A program made the translations under genes and the position numbers. Of a stretch of 64,000 nucleotides of DNA, positions 50,497 to 59,109 are shown in pieces. The notes under the pieces are model-generated. The model saw only the letters and a program-made list of their open reading frames with translations. It did not search any database and was not told the origin of the DNA. Location of the stretch: NCBI GenBank assembly GCA_965262175.1, contig CBDHES010000002.1, forward strand, positions 1,984,001 through 2,048,000. The letters are read 5' to 3'. The first letter of the stretch is position 1; the number at the start of each line of letters is the position of its first letter. This DNA comes from CADEDH01 sp965262175 (GTDB lineage: Bacteria > Actinomycetota > Acidimicrobiia > Acidimicrobiales > SZUA-35).

Positions 50497-53349
50497 TCAC
50501 GACGGTTGGATCGACACGTCGGGCCCCGACCGGCGGGTGACGAGGGCCGGGGCGTCCTCGCCGACCCCGGCCTCCGCCGCGGCATCGGCATCGGCGTCGG
50601 CGTCGGCACCGACGCCGTGCAGGTCGGCGGCCGGGGCGACACGTTCGCCGGGGCCGGCGTCGGCGGCGGGCGGCGCCACGTCGCGGGTGATGAGGACGAG
50701 GATGCTGGGCAGGACCGCCAACGTGGCGATCAGCGCCATCAGGATCATGAGCGCCGTCAGCAACCCGTAGGCGGCGAACAACGGCATCGGGGCGAAGGCG
50801 AGGATGCCGAACCCGACCGCCGAGCTGACCGCCGAGGCGACGAGGGCGAGGCCCGTCCCCTCCCCCGTCACCCGGACCGCCGTCGATCGGGCGCCGTGGC
50901 GGCCCAACTCCTCCCGGTACCGGGCGATGAAGTGGATGGCGAAGTCGATCCCGATCCCGATCGAGACCGCCGCAATGGTGGCGGTGACGAGGTTGATGGC
51001 GAAGCCGGCCAGTTCCATGAAGGCGTACAGCCAGGCCACCACCATCAGGATGGGGATGATGGCCGCCACGCCGTAGCGGACCGACCGGAGGAAGACCGAC
51101 GCCACCGCGAAGCACAGCACCACCGCCACCAGGAGCGAGACCTGGAGGGCCCGGTTGGTCGCCTCGAGCGAGGCTTCCCGGACGAAGGCGCTGCCGGTGA
51201 CCTGCACGAAGCTGTCGCTGCCGAGGTCGGCGGCGATGGCGGCGGCGATCGGATCGAGGAGGTCCCGGGTGGCGGTGACCGATTCCTGGGATCGGCTGTT
51301 CACCACCCCCATCTCGAACACGGTCGACCCGTCGGTACCGTCGAGCACGACCCGGGTGTTGACGTCGTCGGGGGTGAGGAGGAGTCGGGTCTCGTCGAAG
51401 GGGACGCCCGACTCGGCGGCGACGGTGACCAGCGCCGCCACCTGTTCGGCGGTGTCGGGGATGGCGTCACCGTCGTCGTCGGTGAGGACCACCCCGGTCC
51501 GCCCGGCGACGACATCGCCCATCAGATCCGAGGTCCAGGCGGCGTCGAACACCGAGAACACGCCGCCCTCGATGCCGACCGAGCCGGTGTCGTCCCGGGC
51601 CAGGAACTCGGTGTCGAGCGCCCGGATCTCGTCGATGCGGCCCTGGAGGGCGGCCAGGTTCGCCGGGTCGGCGAGGTCGCCCTCGACGAGCAACTGGGCC
51701 GGCTCGCCACCCCGGTCGCCGACGTGGACGTCGAGCTGGTCGAGGCCTTCGACGAAGTCGGTGTCGGCCGCGAAGAAGTCCTCGACGTCGAACTCGGCCG
51801 GAACCTGGACCGCCAGGGTGGCGGCGGCGGCGGTGACCGCACCGGCCGCCGCCACCACCAGCAGGGGCTGCCGTGACAGGCCGGCCACGACCGAGCCGAC
51901 CGGCCGGGCCAGGCGACCCTCGGCCGCGGCGACCGGGACCTCACCGATCCGCTCCCCGGTACCGCGTCGCCGGACCAGGTAGGGCACGACGAGGACGGCC
52001 AGCACGGTGATGACGCTGAGGACGACGCCGACCGGGGGGAAGATGAAGACGAGGAACAGGACCGAGGCCATCGTCATCCCGGCGGCGCCGATCCCGGCCG
52101 CGACCCGGGCGATGGTCGACCAGAGTCCGGGGCCCGGCTGGGGGACGGCCGCCTCGAGCTGGGCGACGACCAGCGGGGCGACCACGCCGAGCAGGACGTA
52201 GGCCGAGGCCAGGGCGATGGCGGCACCGATGCCGAACTGGTTGATCGACTCGATGCCCGAGGTCAGGTTCGACAGGAAGGCGGTGGCGTCGGAGGTCAAC
52301 GCCAGAACGAGCGCGCCCGACACCGCAGCCATCCCGGTGATGAACGCCGGGCCCGCCTGGTGCCCCTCGGCCCGCTCCTCCCGGTACCGGCCGATGGCGT
52401 GGAAGGCGAAGTCGACCCCGAAGCTGATCATCGCCACCGGCACGATCAGGGAGAGGACGAGGTCGTCCTCCAACCCGATCAGGTTGGAGATCCCCTTGAG
52501 CCACACGATGAGGGCGATGAAGGCGACCCCGACGGTGGCCAGCACCCAGTAGCTCCGGAAGGTGAGGCCGACGAGGACGAGCACGGCGAGGATGGTGAAC
52601 CCGATGAACGGTCCGGCCAGCTGGCCCTGTTCCTGGGACGTGAGGTTCACGTCGATGGCGACGCCGTTGGCCCGGAGCCCGTCGACCCGGAACACCTCCT
52701 GGATCTCCCGGCTGTACTCCTCGGTCTCGGTCCCCCCGCCGATGGCGACCGCCACGTTGCCGAAGCCGAGCGCGTCGTTGTCCGACAGCACGAGCGTGGT
52801 CACGGCGGGGACGGTCCACCCGTCGGCGCTGCGGGTCGACTGGGCCGAGATCCCGAGGATCTCCGACCGCTCGCCGAGTTCGTCGATGATGTCCGACCCC
52901 ACCCGACGGACCTGGTCGTCGGTCGCGGCCCCGACGCCGTCGATCCCCTCGGCCCTGAGTCGCTCGTCGACGAGGTCGGCGATGGTGAGGACGCCGGTGA
53001 CGTCGGTCCCGGTCTCGGCCTCGAAGTAGGAGAACAGGTTCGGGCCGAGCTCGGGGTCGTCCCGCAACGTCTCCTCGGCGTCGAGCAACGCGGCCAGCGA
53101 CCCGGCCTCGAGGAGGTTGCCGCCGTCGGCCTCGACGATCATGAACACCGGGAAGACCGATGACACGAACGTGTCGTCGATCCGGTCCCGGGCGGTGAAC
53201 ACGTCGCCGGTCGGCTCGGTCGAGGCCGAGGTCTCGGGGGCCATCGTCAGGAACGGGACGACGAGGGCGGAGGTGATGGCCCCGACGACGGCCAGCACGA
53301 GGCCGGGTCGTCGATGGAGCCGGTGGTACAGGTCGGTGAGGGAGGACAT
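50497..53349 (-). CDS. RND/MMPL-superfamily exporter
   Basis: A 950-residue protein with duplicated halves. Each half has one span, a large external domain and a five-to-six-span SSD-like block: LSLIVPVAMISFGVDFAFHAIGRYREERAEGH in the first and AAVSIGIGIDFAIHFIARYREELGRHG in the second, both with the GxDFAxHxxxRYREE motif. This is the MMPL/HpnN-type architecture, which moves lipids or hydrophobic molecules using proton force. The C-terminal tail is Asp/Ala-rich with a DADADADA run. No partner gene is visible. Start at 53349 with only a weak ribosome site. Confidence 0.9.
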   Translation of the reverse strand: MSSLTDLYHRLHRRPGLVLAVVGAITSALVVPFLTMAPETSASTEPTGDVFTARDRIDDTFVSSVFPVFMIVEADGGNLLEAGSLAALLDAEETLRDDPELGPNLFSYFEAETGTDVTGVLTIADLVDERLRAEGIDGVGAATDDQVRRVGSDIIDELGERSEILGISAQSTRSADGWTVPAVTTLVLSDNDALGFGNVAVAIGGGTETEEYSREIQEVFRVDGLRANGVAIDVNLTSQEQGQLAGPFIGFTILAVLVLVGLTFRSYWVLATVGVAFIALIVWLKGISNLIGLEDDLVLSLIVPVAMISFGVDFAFHAIGRYREERAEGHQAGPAFITGMAAVSGALVLALTSDATAFLSNLTSGIESINQFGIGAAIALASAYVLLGVVAPLVVAQLEAAVPQPGPGLWSTIARVAAGIGAAGMTMASVLFLVFIFPPVGVVLSVITVLAVLVVPYLVRRRGTGERIGEVPVAAAEGRLARPVGSVVAGLSRQPLLVVAAAGAVTAAAATLAVQVPAEFDVEDFFAADTDFVEGLDQLDVHVGDRGGEPAQLLVEGDLADPANLAALQGRIDEIRALDTEFLARDDTGSVGIEGGVFSVFDAAWTSDLMGDVVAGRTGVVLTDDDGDAIPDTAEQVAALVTVAAESGVPFDETRLLLTPDDVNTRVVLDGTDGSTVFEMGVVNSRSQESVTATRDLLDPIAAAIAADLGSDSFVQVTGSAFVREASLEATNRALQVSLLVAVVLCFAVASVFLRSVRYGVAAIIPILMVVAWLYAFMELAGFAINLVTATIAAVSIGIGIDFAIHFIARYREELGRHGARSTAVRVTGEGTGLALVASAVSSAVGFGILAFAPMPLFAAYGLLTALMILMALIATLAVLPSILVLITRDVAPPAADAGPGERVAPAADLHGVGADADADADAAAEAGVGEDAPALVTRRSGPDVSIQPS

Positions 53350-53479
53350 GGTGGTGCTGCTTTCGGTGTGGGTGGTGAACGACGTGCGGGCGGACGGATC
53401 GGCGGTGCGGGCGGGATGCGCTGGCGGGCCGGGCCGGGGAGCGGGCGGGCCGGGCGGCGTGAACGGGATGCGGGCCGGA

Positions 53480-54076
53480 TCAGGTCGAGGGTCCGAGCAC
53501 CCACCGCCTCGTGGCCTCGGCCAGGCGGGCGCCGTACAGCTCGGCGGTCAGCAGGTCGCCGTCGGTCGGGAGATCCGATCCGGGACGGCCGCCCAGCGCT
53601 CCGACGCCCTTGAAGTAGCCGAACCGGTCGATCTGGCGGTCATCGCCGGTCAGGTTCGACGACGGGGCGGCGGGGCCGACCCAGACCATGCGGAGTTGGG
53701 CGGCCAGGGTGGCGAGATAGTCGATGGTCGAGCTCTTGTCCCCCGACGGGAGGCTCGACGCAGTGAAGCCACCGGCGATCTTGTCCTTCCACCCGTTGGT
53801 CATCCAGAACTGGCCGGTGGCGGCGGCGAACGCCTGGAACTGCCACGAGACGCTGCCCATGTAGGTGGGGGCGCCGAACACGATGCCGTCGGCCCTCGTC
53901 AGCTCGTCGAGGACCGCGGTGTCGTTCCACCCGTCGGCGGGGTCGATCTGGGTGGCGGCGATGGGGAACCGGGCGACGGTCAGGTCCTCGACCGTGGCGG
54001 CTCCCGCCCCCAGCGCCTCGGCGACGGCTCCGGTGTGACCGAGGCCGGTGTGGTAGATGATGGCGAGCGTCGGCAT
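53480..54076 (-). CDS. Flavodoxin-family NAD(P)H:quinone oxidoreductase (WrbA-like)
   Basis: 198 residues. AIIYHTGLGHTGAVAEALGAG is the FMN phosphate-binding loop and DGIVFGAPTYMGSVSWQFQAF the second flavin loop, both typical of WrbA-type flavodoxins. It carries out two-electron reduction of quinones. It lies downstream of a LysR gene on the same strand (117-bp gap) and may belong to its regulon. Confidence 0.85.
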   Translation of the reverse strand: MPTLAIIYHTGLGHTGAVAEALGAGAATVEDLTVARFPIAATQIDPADGWNDTAVLDELTRADGIVFGAPTYMGSVSWQFQAFAAATGQFWMTNGWKDKIAGGFTASSLPSGDKSSTIDYLATLAAQLRMVWVGPAAPSSNLTGDDRQIDRFGYFKGVGALGGRPGSDLPTDGDLLTAELYGARLAEATRRWVLGPST

Positions 54077-54192
54077 GGCCGGTCGGTGCCCCTTCTGACG
54101 ATGGTGCGGGCGAGGGCCGGGCCGATCGGCCCGACACCGCCATCATTCGTCGAAGGGGTCGCCGGGCCTAGATGCTCCTGGTCGACGCGCCG

Positions 54193-55188
54193 TCAACCAT
54201 CGGTCGCGGTGACGACGGCGAAGGTCTCGCCGGCGAGGTCGACGGTGGCCTCGGCGACCGGTTCGGCCGTCGGCACGACGTCGAGCCCGGTCGCCGCCAC
54301 CGTGGCCGCCGCCGACAGGAGCTCGTCGACCCCGGGACGGCCGTCGTCGATCCGGCCCACCATCCACACCACGGTCGGGGCGGCGTCGGCGACCGGCACG
54401 TAGACCACGTCGGGGTGGACGTAGTACCGGGCCGACGATGCGCTGACCGTGGCGATCCCGGAGCCGATGGCGATGGCCCGGAGGACGTCGGAGAAGCTGG
54501 ACACGACCGGGATCGGCGGCCCGTACCGCGGCTCGTGGCCGCCTCGTTCGGCGACCAGGAAGAAGTGGCGGCGGAGCGGTTCGGGGAACCCCGACACGTT
54601 CACGAAGGTCTCGTCGAGCAGGTCGGCGGTGGTGAGCCGGTCGGCGGCGGCCAACGGGTGGGTGGTGGGGAGGACCGCCAGTCGGGGCTCGGCGAACAAC
54701 GGTGCCAGGCGGATGGCGTCGGTGGGTTCGAAGACGTCGGTCGCCTGGGCGGCGATCAGAGCGTCGACGCTCGATTCGAGCAGGGACGATCGGAGCTGGT
54801 CGTAGCCGAGGGCGTTGAACGTGGGCCGCCGTCTCGTCGGGCTACCGGCACCGTACCGCTCGATGATCGACATGGTGAGCTCGGCCGCCCCCTCGTCGAA
54901 GGTGCCGATCCGAAGCGGTTCCTCTTCGTCGCTCAGGGCCGACACCTGGTCCCGGGCCCGGTCGATGGCGGCCAGGATCGCCTTCGCCTCGGGAAGGAAG
55001 ACGTCGCCGGCGGGGGTCAGCTCGCTACCGGCCGATCCTCGAACCAGCAGCTCGGTGCCGACGTCGCGCTCGAGAACCCGGAGCGCCTTGCTCAAGGCCG
55101 TCGGCGAGAGGTAGAGGCGTTCGGCGGCCTGGCGGATGCTGCCGGCGGCAACCGTCTCCACGAAGTAGCGAAGCTGGGTCGGGGTCAT
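54193..55188 (-). CDS. LysR-family transcriptional regulator
   Basis: 331 residues. The N-terminal helix-turn-helix reads LRYFVETVAAGSIRQAAERLYLSPTALSKALRVLE, followed by a two-lobe effector-binding domain (LRIGTFDEGAAELTMSIIERY). It is divergent from the OsmC gene, the classical layout in which a LysR protein controls both itself and its divergent neighbour. OsmC and quinone reductase next door suggest a response to organic peroxide or quinone stress; the inducer cannot be read from the sequence. Confidence 0.9.
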   Translation of the reverse strand: MTPTQLRYFVETVAAGSIRQAAERLYLSPTALSKALRVLERDVGTELLVRGSAGSELTPAGDVFLPEAKAILAAIDRARDQVSALSDEEEPLRIGTFDEGAAELTMSIIERYGAGSPTRRRPTFNALGYDQLRSSLLESSVDALIAAQATDVFEPTDAIRLAPLFAEPRLAVLPTTHPLAAADRLTTADLLDETFVNVSGFPEPLRRHFFLVAERGGHEPRYGPPIPVVSSFSDVLRAIAIGSGIATVSASSARYYVHPDVVYVPVADAAPTVVWMVGRIDDGRPGVDELLSAAATVAATGLDVVPTAEPVAEATVDLAGETFAVVTATDG

Positions 55189-55247
55189 CGTGATCGGGGT
55201 CCGGTCCCCGTCGGAGGGGTCCCGGGCGGGTCCGCTGGTCGCATCGT

Positions 55248-55258
55248 TGCAGTATGCA
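55248..55258. promoter_or_regulatory. Candidate LysR-type operator
   Basis: TGCA-GTA-TGCA is an exact inverted repeat in the 180-bp divergent gap between the LysR and OsmC genes, 60 bp from the LysR start. A CATACT element on the minus strand overlaps it, so binding would shut down the regulator gene itself. It lacks the longer T-N11-A arms of many LysR boxes, so the call is tentative. Confidence 0.35.
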
Positions 55259-55368
55259 GGGTCGGTGGGGTCCTCCAGGAAACCTCCACGTCGTCTCCAA
55301 GCCTGGTCGGTCGTGGCGGGTGATGGTGGGGGTCACGAACACGAACCGATTCGAGAGGAATCCGAGCC

Positions 55369-55932
55369 ATGACCGTGACCGATCCCACCACCGACGAGTT
55401 CAACGGGGTGCCCCTGCCGAAGCTGCGGGGCACCGTCGCCAAGCTGACCGACAACCCCGACCTGGCCCAGTTCCGGTTCAGCGCCCGCAACACCTGGGTC
55501 GAGGGCACCGCATCCCGGTCGACGATCCACGAGTGGTATGGCGCCGGGGCCGACCAGGTCCACGTCGAGGAGTTCTCGGCGACCAGCGACCACCCGACCC
55601 TCGGCCACGGCCACGGGCCGACGCCGCATGAGTACGTGCTCCACGGCCTGGCGAGCTGCATCGTGGCCGGCATCGTCACCAACGCCGCCAATCGGGGAAT
55701 CGAGCTGACCTCGATCGACGCCACCGTCGTCGGCGAGATGGACGTCCGGGGCATCCTCGGGATCGACCGCGAGGTTCGGAACGGCTTCCAGGGGATCGAC
55801 CTGGAGATCGACGTCCAAGGCGACGCGTCCCGTGACGACCTCGACGCCCTCATCGCGGCGTCGGTCAAGCGGAGCGCCGTCTATGACATCCTTACGGCGT
55901 CCACCCCGGTAACCGTCGGCCCGAAGCGCTGA
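55369..55932 (+). CDS. OsmC/Ohr-family protein
   Basis: 187 residues. The central helix EYVLHGLASCIVAGIVTNAANRG holds the family Cys, and the ending SVKRSAVYDILTASTPVTVG is typical of OsmC-like proteins. Ohr/OsmC peroxidases use two Cys; only the one in LASC is seen here, so peroxidase activity may be altered or lost. ATG at 55369 follows GAGAGGAATCCGAGCC. Divergent from the LysR gene and probably regulated by it. Confidence 0.85.
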   Translation: MTVTDPTTDEFNGVPLPKLRGTVAKLTDNPDLAQFRFSARNTWVEGTASRSTIHEWYGAGADQVHVEEFSATSDHPTLGHGHGPTPHEYVLHGLASCIVAGIVTNAANRGIELTSIDATVVGEMDVRGILGIDREVRNGFQGIDLEIDVQGDASRDDLDALIAASVKRSAVYDILTASTPVTVGPKR

Positions 55933-55978
55933 TTCGACGCCGGTGGCGCCACCTCCCGACCCGATCCCTGCATAGAGC

Positions 55979-56008
55979 AACGCCCCGGCGCGATGGCGTC
56001 GGGGCGTT
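55979..56008. terminator. Hairpin downstream of the tRNA-Ile fragment
   Basis: AACGCCCCG and CGGGGCGTT form a perfect 9-bp stem around a 12-base loop. It lies 47 bp after the OsmC stop and 8 bp beyond the 3' end of the tRNA fragment on the minus strand, where a tRNA terminator would be expected. Confidence 0.7.
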
Positions 56009-56016
56009 CGTCTGCG

Positions 56017-56064
56017 TGGGGCTAACAAGAGTTGAACTTGTGACCTCACCCTTATCAGGCTTGT
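56017..56064 (-). other. 3'-half fragment of a tRNA-Ile(GAT) gene: probable attachment site
   Basis: On the minus strand the geometry is exact: anticodon loop CTGATAA (anticodon GAT), 5-base variable loop AGGTC, T-arm ACAAG-TTCAACT-CTTGT with a perfect 5-bp stem, then acceptor 3' strand TAGCCCC and discriminator A. The anticodon stem has two mismatches. No D-arm or 5' acceptor strand follows on the other side, so a functional tRNA is not encoded here. A tRNA 3' half ending next to the terminator is what remains on one side when an element integrates into a tRNA gene. Confidence 0.75.
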
Positions 56065-56204
56065 GCGACCGTTCATACACGGCCCTGACCAGGGGCGACA
56101 GTCCGGGGTCGTCCGTCTCGGTCCGGCCGGGTACTCCCCAGTTGGCCACACCTTGGCCTACATCGGAGGTACCGACCCCGCCCATGGCTTCGGATAGCGC
56201 CCTC

Positions 56205-57098
56205 TCAGTGACCCGTCTCGAACTTGTCAAGTGCAGCACGATCGACGACGGGCCGAGTCTCGACACCAATCCCCTGCTCCAGGCACAGGTCAGCTAGTCG
56301 ATCACCGTCAATCAGGTCGATAGTCGGAGTGCGGCCCTGTGCAGAGAGTTCGGCCGGCTTCGAGAAACGTGCGGTGGTGACGAGGACCCCATGCTCGGCG
56401 CCCTTGGCCGCCGCGTCGCTCTGGAACAACGCGACAACCTCACGACCGATGGTTTTCGTCGGTTCGTAGCGCTTAGCTTGTACAGCCACCGTCGTGGTCA
56501 GGACGTCCGTAAGTGGCGCAGTACCGATGCCGTCCAGCCCCTCATCGCCAGGACCACCCTGGCGAGTCAGCTTCATCCCATATGAGCGAAGCAAGTAGAG
56601 GGTAAACCGCTCGAACGCATCAGGCGACAGGCGATGGAGCGCCGCCTTCAGTTCGTCCTTCCACCCCTCGTCGTCCACCGCATCAAGGTCGGACTCCTCA
56701 TCCGATTCCGAGTCGACGGGGTGGTCTTCAGCCTCGCTCCGGTTGCGTCGGCGACGTACCTCCCGGTCGAGATCTCGAAGCCTGGCCTTCGCTTCCGCGT
56801 CGGACAAGGATGCGATCTGCTCGCCGAGGTCTGTAACGAGGAACAAACCTCGCCTCGGGCTCTCCAGAACCCCACCGAGCTTGCAGTAGGAACGAGCCCA
56901 GTCGAGACGGTCGATGAGCACTGACTTGTCCTGCCCCTGGTAGGTGACTGAGACCATCTCGTCGCCAAAACCCTCTGCGTCGATCACTTGACTCGTGATC
57001 TCCCGTGCGGCTCCAGAACCACCAAGCTCGACTACGGCCCGCAGCACAGGAAGCATCAGCTCGTGGTACTTGGGTAACTGCTCACGGGCATCGACCAT
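56205..57098 (-). CDS. mrr: Mrr-type restriction endonuclease
   Basis: About 297 residues. Residues 5-95 are an Mrr_N winged-helix domain (LPKYHELMLPVLRAVVELGG, GLFLVTDLGEQIA). An acidic linker (about 118-145) leads to the Mrr catalytic domain: LSPDAFERFTLYLLRSYGM (E163), GGPGDEGLDGIG (D189), TVAVQAKRY (Q207-x-K209), then HGVLVTTARFSKPAELSA and IDLIDGDRLADLCLEQGIGV. Type IV enzymes of this sort cut DNA carrying foreign methylation. ATG at 57098 has TGAGGTGC 2 bases upstream and starts at the domain edge; in-frame starts further up (57224) are weaker. No methylase lies next to it, as expected. Confidence 0.9.
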   Translation of the reverse strand: MVDAREQLPKYHELMLPVLRAVVELGGSGAAREITSQVIDAEGFGDEMVSVTYQGQDKSVLIDRLDWARSYCKLGGVLESPRRGLFLVTDLGEQIASLSDAEAKARLRDLDREVRRRRNRSEAEDHPVDSESDEESDLDAVDDEGWKDELKAALHRLSPDAFERFTLYLLRSYGMKLTRQGGPGDEGLDGIGTAPLTDVLTTTVAVQAKRYEPTKTIGREVVALFQSDAAAKGAEHGVLVTTARFSKPAELSAQGRTPTIDLIDGDRLADLCLEQGIGVETRPVVDRAALDKFETGH

Positions 57099-57557
57099 GT
57101 GCACCTCAGATAGCGGACGAACGACGGCGAGCATCCTGGACTGGCTCATCTCGGGGGCGCGAATGCGAGGACGATCGCAAGCCTTCCACACGGCGGTTCC
57201 TAGGATGCTGCCAACCGCACCCATAGCTGCCGGGGGATCCTCTGCCCCGGGTGGTTCGGCTCGCCTGATCGGACTTCGGCTGAACTGAGATGTGCTGAAC
57301 CACGGGGGGGAGAAGGTGATCGGAGATGATCACGCACGGTGGCTCCACGGACACGGAGGTAGCGCAGATCTGGCCCCCCTTCAGGCCCTCGATTCGGGCG
57401 CCGCAGGAAGCGGACGCGCTACCTCGTCACCTCGACCTCTCCGCTACCGCTGAGTGGCGCCCGGGGACAGGAGGGACACCGAACACGAGCCGTGTCACTG
57501 ATCTACGAGCGGCTGACCAGGAATAAGGACGGCAGGGACAGGGAGAGCCCGTGAAGC
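57099..57557. other. No supported gene
   Basis: Nothing convincing is seen in this 459-bp stretch beyond the upstream region of mrr. Short open frames exist on both strands but lack a ribosome site, domain pattern or typical codon use. It may hold decayed gene remains. Confidence 0.5.
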
Positions 57558-57998
57558 TCACGCCATCGGCTCGGCACAGGTAGAGCTGCACTGGCACGAG
57601 CGTCGACCGCATCTGCGATTGGCGAGACGGGGATCGTGACGGAGCTCCGTCAGAGCCTCCCACCGATGCTCGACAATCTCGTCGCCGTCGACCTTGATCT
57701 GCGTCTCCAGCTCGGGCCGAGAGTCGAAAATCATCAGCAGCTTCGGCTCGCCGTTGTGCTCGGGGCTGACCTCCCACCAGTCGGCCACCAGGAGGCGGCC
57801 AACCGGAGGCCGAATGCCGAGCTCTTCGTCGACCTCCCGAACCGAGCAGCGGCCGGGGTCTCGTCGATCTCGACGAAGCCACCAGGGATGTCGAGATAGT
57901 CCTTATACGAGGGGACGACCATCAGAACGTTCTCTTCGGCCTCTCGAGGAACAGAACACCAGCGGCGACCCAGGTCGATGCCGGACAGGACGTTTGAG
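57558..57998 (-). pseudogene. Nudix hydrolase remnant with at least two frameshifts
   Basis: Read from high to low coordinates, three frames combine into one Nudix protein: WVAAGVLFLERPK in one frame, then NVLMVVPSYKDYLDIPGGFV and EIDETPAAA in a second, then REVDEELGIRPPVGRLLVAD and WWEVSPEHNGEPKLLMIFDS in a third. Adding one base near 57845 yields the exact Nudix box G-x5-E-x7-REVDEELG, so the gene was once normal. Another shift is near 57935. As it stands no intact enzyme can be made. Nudix enzymes hydrolyse nucleoside diphosphate-linked molecules. Confidence 0.75.
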
Positions 57999-58420
57999 TC
58001 AGGTGAGAGCGCCGAGCAGACCTGCCTGCACGCGCCATCGGCCGTCGTGATCACCCGATTCGGGCCAGGCGAACGTCGCAAGACCGCGACATGGGAAGCG
58101 TCTCACGTGCGACGGTACCGGCCAGCGACTGGTCAAGCTGGGCGAGTCGAGGGTCTTGGCGGCCAAATTCGTAGCTCGAAGGTGGGCGACGATCTGCCGC
58201 GCCATCAGGTGGTTGTGCACCTGTGCGCGATCGTCTCGGCCTCCGTCATAGCCGAGATCGCCGACTCGTGGTCATCTCGGCGCATGGCGATCATCGCCCT
58301 GTCGAACAAGAACCGGGTACGACGTTCGGCCGGTAGCTCGTCGACGTCGACCAGACCGACGTGCCCCGCAGCCGTCCGCCCTCGACTTGTTTGCCCTTGC
58401 GAGGGGGCTGCACGCGTCGC
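57999..58420 (-). pseudogene. C-terminal remnant of an XRE/TPR-type regulator, frameshifted
   Basis: One frame reads GHVGLVDVDELPAERRTRFL, then FDRAMIAMRRDDHESAISAM and TEAETIAH before a stop. A second frame continues VHNHLMARQIVAHLRATN down to 57999. Joined, they resemble the C-terminal TPR-like region of actinobacterial XRE regulators (pattern LPxERRxRFxxDxAxAxxRRxxxxAxxAxxEAExxAPxQVxxHxxxR). The helix-turn-helix N-terminus is absent. It directly precedes the Nudix remnant, a pair often co-encoded in actinobacterial genomes. Confidence 0.5.
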
Positions 58421-58493
58421 CTGTCGTCCGTCGGTGTCCGCACCTGTCGGCTACCAGACTGGCTACCAACAGCCGTCGGCTCCTCGGGTGCTG

Positions 58494-58521
58494 TTGCCGC
58501 AGGTTAGGTCGCTCATACGAT
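58494..58521 (+). promoter_or_regulatory. Promoter of the small-protein/STAND gene pair
   Basis: TTGCCG (58494-58499) and TACGAT (58516-58521) are 16 bp apart, 30 bp upstream of the GTG at 58552, which has GAGGAGGGCGTC before it. A good match for a sigma70-type promoter. Confidence 0.5.
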
Positions 58522-58551
58522 GTGTGATGAGAACTGAAAGAGGAGGGCGTC

Positions 58552-59070
58552 GTGGACCCGTTGACCATCGGCACAGCAATTGCGATTCTCGCCGGCACGA
58601 AGCTGGTCGAGAAGGTCGGATCGGAAGCAGGCGAGGCCGGTTGGGGCTTGGCCAACAAGATGATCGGCAAGGTCCGCGGCCTGTTCTCCGCCTCCGACAA
58701 CGACAAGGCCCTCGAGAAGCTCGACGCTGTCGAGGCGGCCAACGAGCCGGCGATGACATCGACGGGCGGCTCTCATTTCAGATGAGCTGAGCGAGGCCGC
58801 AGGGTTGCTGGCCACTCGCCCCGATGGTCGAGGCAGCGAGGAAGGACTCAGAGTTGGCCGGCTCCTCGGACGAAGTCGAGCGCCGAGCCGGACGTCATCA
58901 CCCAGAACGTCGGACGAACGTCTCCTCGGTGGCGGCGATGTCAACTCCGGTAACGGCCGTGAGACTCGCAGCCAGCGGGTCGAGGGCCAGGACGTTGGAT
59001 CGACCAACGGCGGATCGGTGACGGTCACGTTCGGTCCGGCCGACTCCATCTGCCGCTGCTTGCTCCTGAG
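58552..59070 (+). pseudogene. Small hydrophobic-helix protein, partner of the STAND/TPR gene; multiple frameshifts
   Basis: The first frame gives 77 residues: MDPLTIGTAIAILAGTKLVE, then KVGSEAGEAGWGLANKMIGK, then a charged ALEKLDAVEAANEP. Downstream, homologous continuation appears in successive frames: DELSEAAGLLATRPD, then VEAARKDSELAG with DEVERRAG, then GGGDVNSGNGRETRSQRVEG and TNGGSVTVTFG. At least three one-base shifts are needed to join them. The N-terminus with a Gly/Ala helix followed by a ring of acidic helices is seen in small proteins next to TPR/STAND genes in Actinobacteria. If translated, only the 77-residue form is made. Confidence 0.55.
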
Positions 59071-59109
59071 CCACCGGGTGGAGGGCGCCTCAAGGTCCTT
59101 CCGTCGACG

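Noticed and set aside
56017..56092. A complete tRNA gene
   Set aside because: Only the 3' half is present: no D-arm or 5' acceptor strand pairs with TAGCCCC, and the anticodon stem has two mismatches.
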